Below are positions 6,055-8,152 of a stretch of 8,152 nucleotides of DNA, piece by piece. Source of the DNA: a bacterium. Lineage in GTDB: Bacteria; Desulfobacterota; Anaeroferrophillalia; Anaeroferrophillales; Tharpellaceae. The notes under the pieces are model-generated. The model worked only from the letters and a program-made list of their open reading frames with translations. It did no database searches and was not told the origin of the DNA. Location: the NCBI GenBank assembly GCA_029935295.1, contig JAOZKP010000031.1, positions 8,297-16,448 on the forward strand, given 5' to 3'. Position numbers and translations under genes: made by a program. Every line of letters starts with the position of its first letter. The stretch's first letter is position 1.

Positions 6055-8152
6055 CAATTAAATACCAGCTTACCTTCCTCAACTTTGACTGTAACAGTAC
6101 TTCCGTCGACAATCTTTCCGGCCATGATTTCGTAGGCCAGCGGGGTTTCGAGGAGGTTTTTAAGGGCTCTTTTTAAAGGCCGGGCGCCGTAGGCCGGGTC
6201 GTAGCCGGTTTCTGCAATAAAAGCGATGGCCTCCGGGGTGAGATCAAGTTTAATCTCTCTCTCAGCCAGGCGTCGGCCCAACTCTTTCAGCTGAATCGTA
6301 ATAATCTTCTCCAGATCTTCGCGTTTTAAGGCGTGAAAGACGATAATGTCGTCAATCCGGTTCAAAAACTCGGGCCGGAATTCATTTTTCAAGGCATTAA
6401 GTACGGTCTGGTTGATCTTGGCTGCACTTTCAGCTGATGATTCCCGGCTCTCCAAATTTTCAATAATATAGTGGCTGCCGACATTTGAGGTCATAATAAT
6501 GACCGTATTTTTGAAATCGACAACTCGTCCATGTGAATCAGTCAGGCGGCCGTCATCCAGAACCTGCAGGAGGATATTGAAAACGTCCGGGTGCGCTTTT
6601 TCAATCTCATCAAAAAGCAGAACCGAGTAGGGTTTACGACGCACGGCTTCAGTTAATTGTCCGCCTTCATCGTAACCGACATAACCCGGAGGCGCCCCGA
6701 TCAGGCGGGCGACCGCGTGTTTTTCCATATATTCCGACATGTCAATCCGGGTCATATTGCTTTCATCGTCGAAGAGAAACTCAGCCAAAGCCTTGGCAAG
6801 TTCGGTTTTACCGACCCCGGTCGGGCCGGAGAAGATAAAACTGCCCAGCGGCCGCAAGGGATCATTAATTCCCGCCCGGGCCCGGATTACGGCATCGGCG
6901 ATGGCGTTGACGGCATCCTCCTGACCGATAACTTTTTCGTGCAGATGTTCATTCAAATGCAGCAGTTTCTCACGTTCACCCTCAAGCAGTTTGCTGACCG
7001 GAATCTGCGTCCAGCGGCTGATGATTTCCGCAATATCCTCTTCGTCAACCACCTCTTTCAAAAGGGCGCGGCCGCTTTTCTGAATCTCGAGAATCTTATT
7101 GCGGGCATTTTCGCGCTCTTTTTCGAGACTGGCGAGCTTATCGTATTTAAGCTCAGCCGCCTTGTTTAAGTCATACTCCCTTTCAGCGTGTTCGATTTTG
7201 AGTTTAACCTCCTCAATATCCTTGCCGATTTTCCGCAGGTTAGCGATCATCTCTTTTTCCAGCTGCCAGCGGGCGGTAACCGATTTATTTCTGCTCTGCC
7301 AGTCGGCAAGCTCCTGCTCAATCTTTTCCAGGCGCTGGCGCGAGGCTTTGTCTTTATCTCTTTTTAAAGCCTCCCGTTCAATCTCAAGCTGCATGATCCG
7401 GCGGGTAATCTCATCAAGTTCACTCGGCATACTGTCGATTTCAGTCCGCAATTTGGCGCCGGCCTCGTCGATCAGATCGATTGCTTTATCCGGCAGAAAC
7501 CGGTCGCTGATATAGCGGTGTGACAGGGTTGCGGCGGCAACCAGGGCCGTATCCTTAAACTGGATTCCGTGGTGGACTTCGTAACGTTCTTTCAACCCGC
7601 GTAATATCGAAATAGTATCCTCGACCGTCGGCTGGTTCACCATGACCGGCTGAAAACGGCGCTCTAAAGCTGCATCTTTTTCGATGTAAAGCCGGTACTC
7701 ATTCAGGGTTGTAGCGCCGATACAGTGAAGTTCGCCTCGGGCAAGCAGGGGTTTTAAGAGGTTGCCGGCATCCATTGAACCTTCGGTTTTGCCGGCACCA
7801 ACTACGGTGTGGAGTTCATCAATAAAGAGGATTATATCACCGGCGGCTTCTTTAACTTCATTTAATACCGCTTTTAAGCGCTCTTCAAATTCACCGCGAA
7901 ACTTGGCTCCGGCAATCAGGGCCCCCATATCGAGTGAGATCAGGCGCTTGTTCTTCAGGTTTTCAGGGACGTCCTGAACAAAAATCCGCTGTGCCAGTCC
8001 TTCGGCAATCGCGGTTTTACCGACGCCGGGTTCACCGATTAAAACCGGATTGTTTTTGGTTCGGCGTGAGAGTACCTGAATAACCCGGCGAATTTCATCA
8101 TCGCGGCCGATGACCGGGTCAAGTTTATCTTTGGCGGCGGCCTTGGTCAGAT
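6051..8152 (-). CDS. clpB: ClpB protein disaggregase, lacking the N-terminal part (5' end beyond window)
   Basis: ClpB is a hexameric AAA+ chaperone that threads aggregated proteins through its pore, working with DnaK in the cytosol. The frame is open from 8150 to the stop at 6051, giving 699 residues. By comparison with E. coli ClpB (857) about 165-170 N-terminal residues, mainly the N domain, are outside the window. NBD1 shows LDPVIGRDDEIRRVIQVL, Walker A GEPGVGKT (8036-8013), Walker B IILFIDELHT (fragment residues 106-115) and GATTLNEYR. A coiled-coil middle domain rich in Glu, Lys and Arg spans about 245-375, which separates ClpB from ClpA/C. NBD2 shows Walker A GPTGVGKT (442-449), LIGAPPGYVGYDEGG, Walker B LLFDEIEKAHPDVF and FLNRIDD. 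The ATG at 7928 (MGALIAGAKFRGEFEER) is an internal methionine. The first pore loop has Phe where E. coli has Tyr (AKFRG). Promoter and heat-shock elements would lie beyond the right edge. Confidence 0.97.
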   Translation of the reverse strand, partial: LTKAAAKDKLDPVIGRDDEIRRVIQVLSRRTKNNPVLIGEPGVGKTAIAEGLAQRIFVQDVPENLKNKRLISLDMGALIAGAKFRGEFEERLKAVLNEVKEAAGDIILFIDELHTVVGAGKTEGSMDAGNLLKPLLARGELHCIGATTLNEYRLYIEKDAALERRFQPVMVNQPTVEDTISILRGLKERYEVHHGIQFKDTALVAAATLSHRYISDRFLPDKAIDLIDEAGAKLRTEIDSMPSELDEITRRIMQLEIEREALKRDKDKASRQRLEKIEQELADWQSRNKSVTARWQLEKEMIANLRKIGKDIEEVKLKIEHAEREYDLNKAAELKYDKLASLEKERENARNKILEIQKSGRALLKEVVDEEDIAEIISRWTQIPVSKLLEGEREKLLHLNEHLHEKVIGQEDAVNAIADAVIRARAGINDPLRPLGSFIFSGPTGVGKTELAKALAEFLFDDESNMTRIDMSEYMEKHAVARLIGAPPGYVGYDEGGQLTEAVRRKPYSVLLFDEIEKAHPDVFNILLQVLDDGRLTDSHGRVVDFKNTVIIMTSNVGSHYIIENLESRESSAESAAKINQTVLNALKNEFRPEFLNRIDDIIVFHALKREDLEKIITIQLKELGRRLAEREIKLDLTPEAIAFIAETGYDPAYGARPLKRALKNLLETPLAYEIMAGKIVDGSTVTVKVEEGKLVFNC

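Noticed and set aside
6060..6110. ACTGT-A-ACAGT palindrome near the clpB end as a terminator
   Set aside because: It is short, not GC-rich, has no following T-run and lies inside clpB coding sequence.
6657..7169. Plus-strand open frame of 170 codons opposite clpB
   Set aside because: It is fully antisense to well-conserved clpB, has no recognisable family features, and is explained by the codon bias of the real gene.
7099..7515. Plus-strand open frame of 138 codons rich in Ser and Leu
   Set aside because: It is the reverse complement of the Glu/Lys-rich coiled coil of ClpB, which gives Ser/Leu-rich shadows.
7926..7928. ATG at 7928 as the start of clpB
   Set aside because: The frame continues upstream with canonical ClpB sequence including NBD1 Walker A, so this is an internal methionine.
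1..8152. Mobile elements, CRISPR arrays, tRNA or rRNA genes
   Set aside because: No transposase or integrase, no regularly spaced repeats and no cloverleaf or rRNA-like sequence were seen; nearly all bases are accounted for by six protein genes.

Overview
The window reads as ordinary chromosomal DNA from a bacterium of roughly balanced GC content. It is tightly packed with genes: six protein-coding genes, two of them cut by the window edges, and one real intergenic gap of 165 bases. The overall set (an HD-family dGTPase, a bacterial SNF2-type helicase with a long helical N-terminal part, an N-terminally extended citrate synthase, ClpB and a YadGH-like ABC-2 exporter) suggests a Gram-negative bacterium. 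The style of the citrate synthase and of the helicase makes me lean to a Desulfobacterota (deltaproteobacterial) lineage. That placement is inference from protein style and is not proven by any single marker.

Layout. Positions 4208 down to 1 (minus strand) form a probable three-gene operon: citrate synthase (gltA), then a dGTP triphosphohydrolase-like HD protein (dgt), then the first 577 residues of a large SNF2-family helicase that continues off the left edge. Both junctions in this operon overlap (about 14 bases and 4 bases), and both downstream genes appear to use non-ATG starts (TTG and GTG), so translational coupling is likely. Positions 4209-4373 are a divergent AT-rich promoter region. 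It holds a strong Shine-Dalgarno for gltA, a TTGACA box on the gltA strand and an inverted-repeat cluster. Positions 4374-6054 (plus strand) are a two-gene ABC-2 exporter operon, an ATPase and a six-helix permease resembling E. coli YadG/YadH, overlapping by 8 bases. Positions 6051-8152 (minus strand) are most of clpB, lacking only about the first 165-170 residues. It converges on the exporter with overlapping stop codons.

How the genes relate. Citrate synthase feeds acetyl-CoA into the TCA cycle. The dGTPase adjusts the dNTP pool, and the helicase presumably remodels nucleic acid or nucleoprotein. ClpB is the protein disaggregase, and the exporter's substrate is unknown. No mobile element, CRISPR array, tRNA or rRNA was seen. 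The strongest candidates for something less ordinary are the coupled dGTPase plus SNF2 helicase pair and a lysine-rich charged insertion inside the citrate synthase. I do not see a convincing new defence or mobile system.
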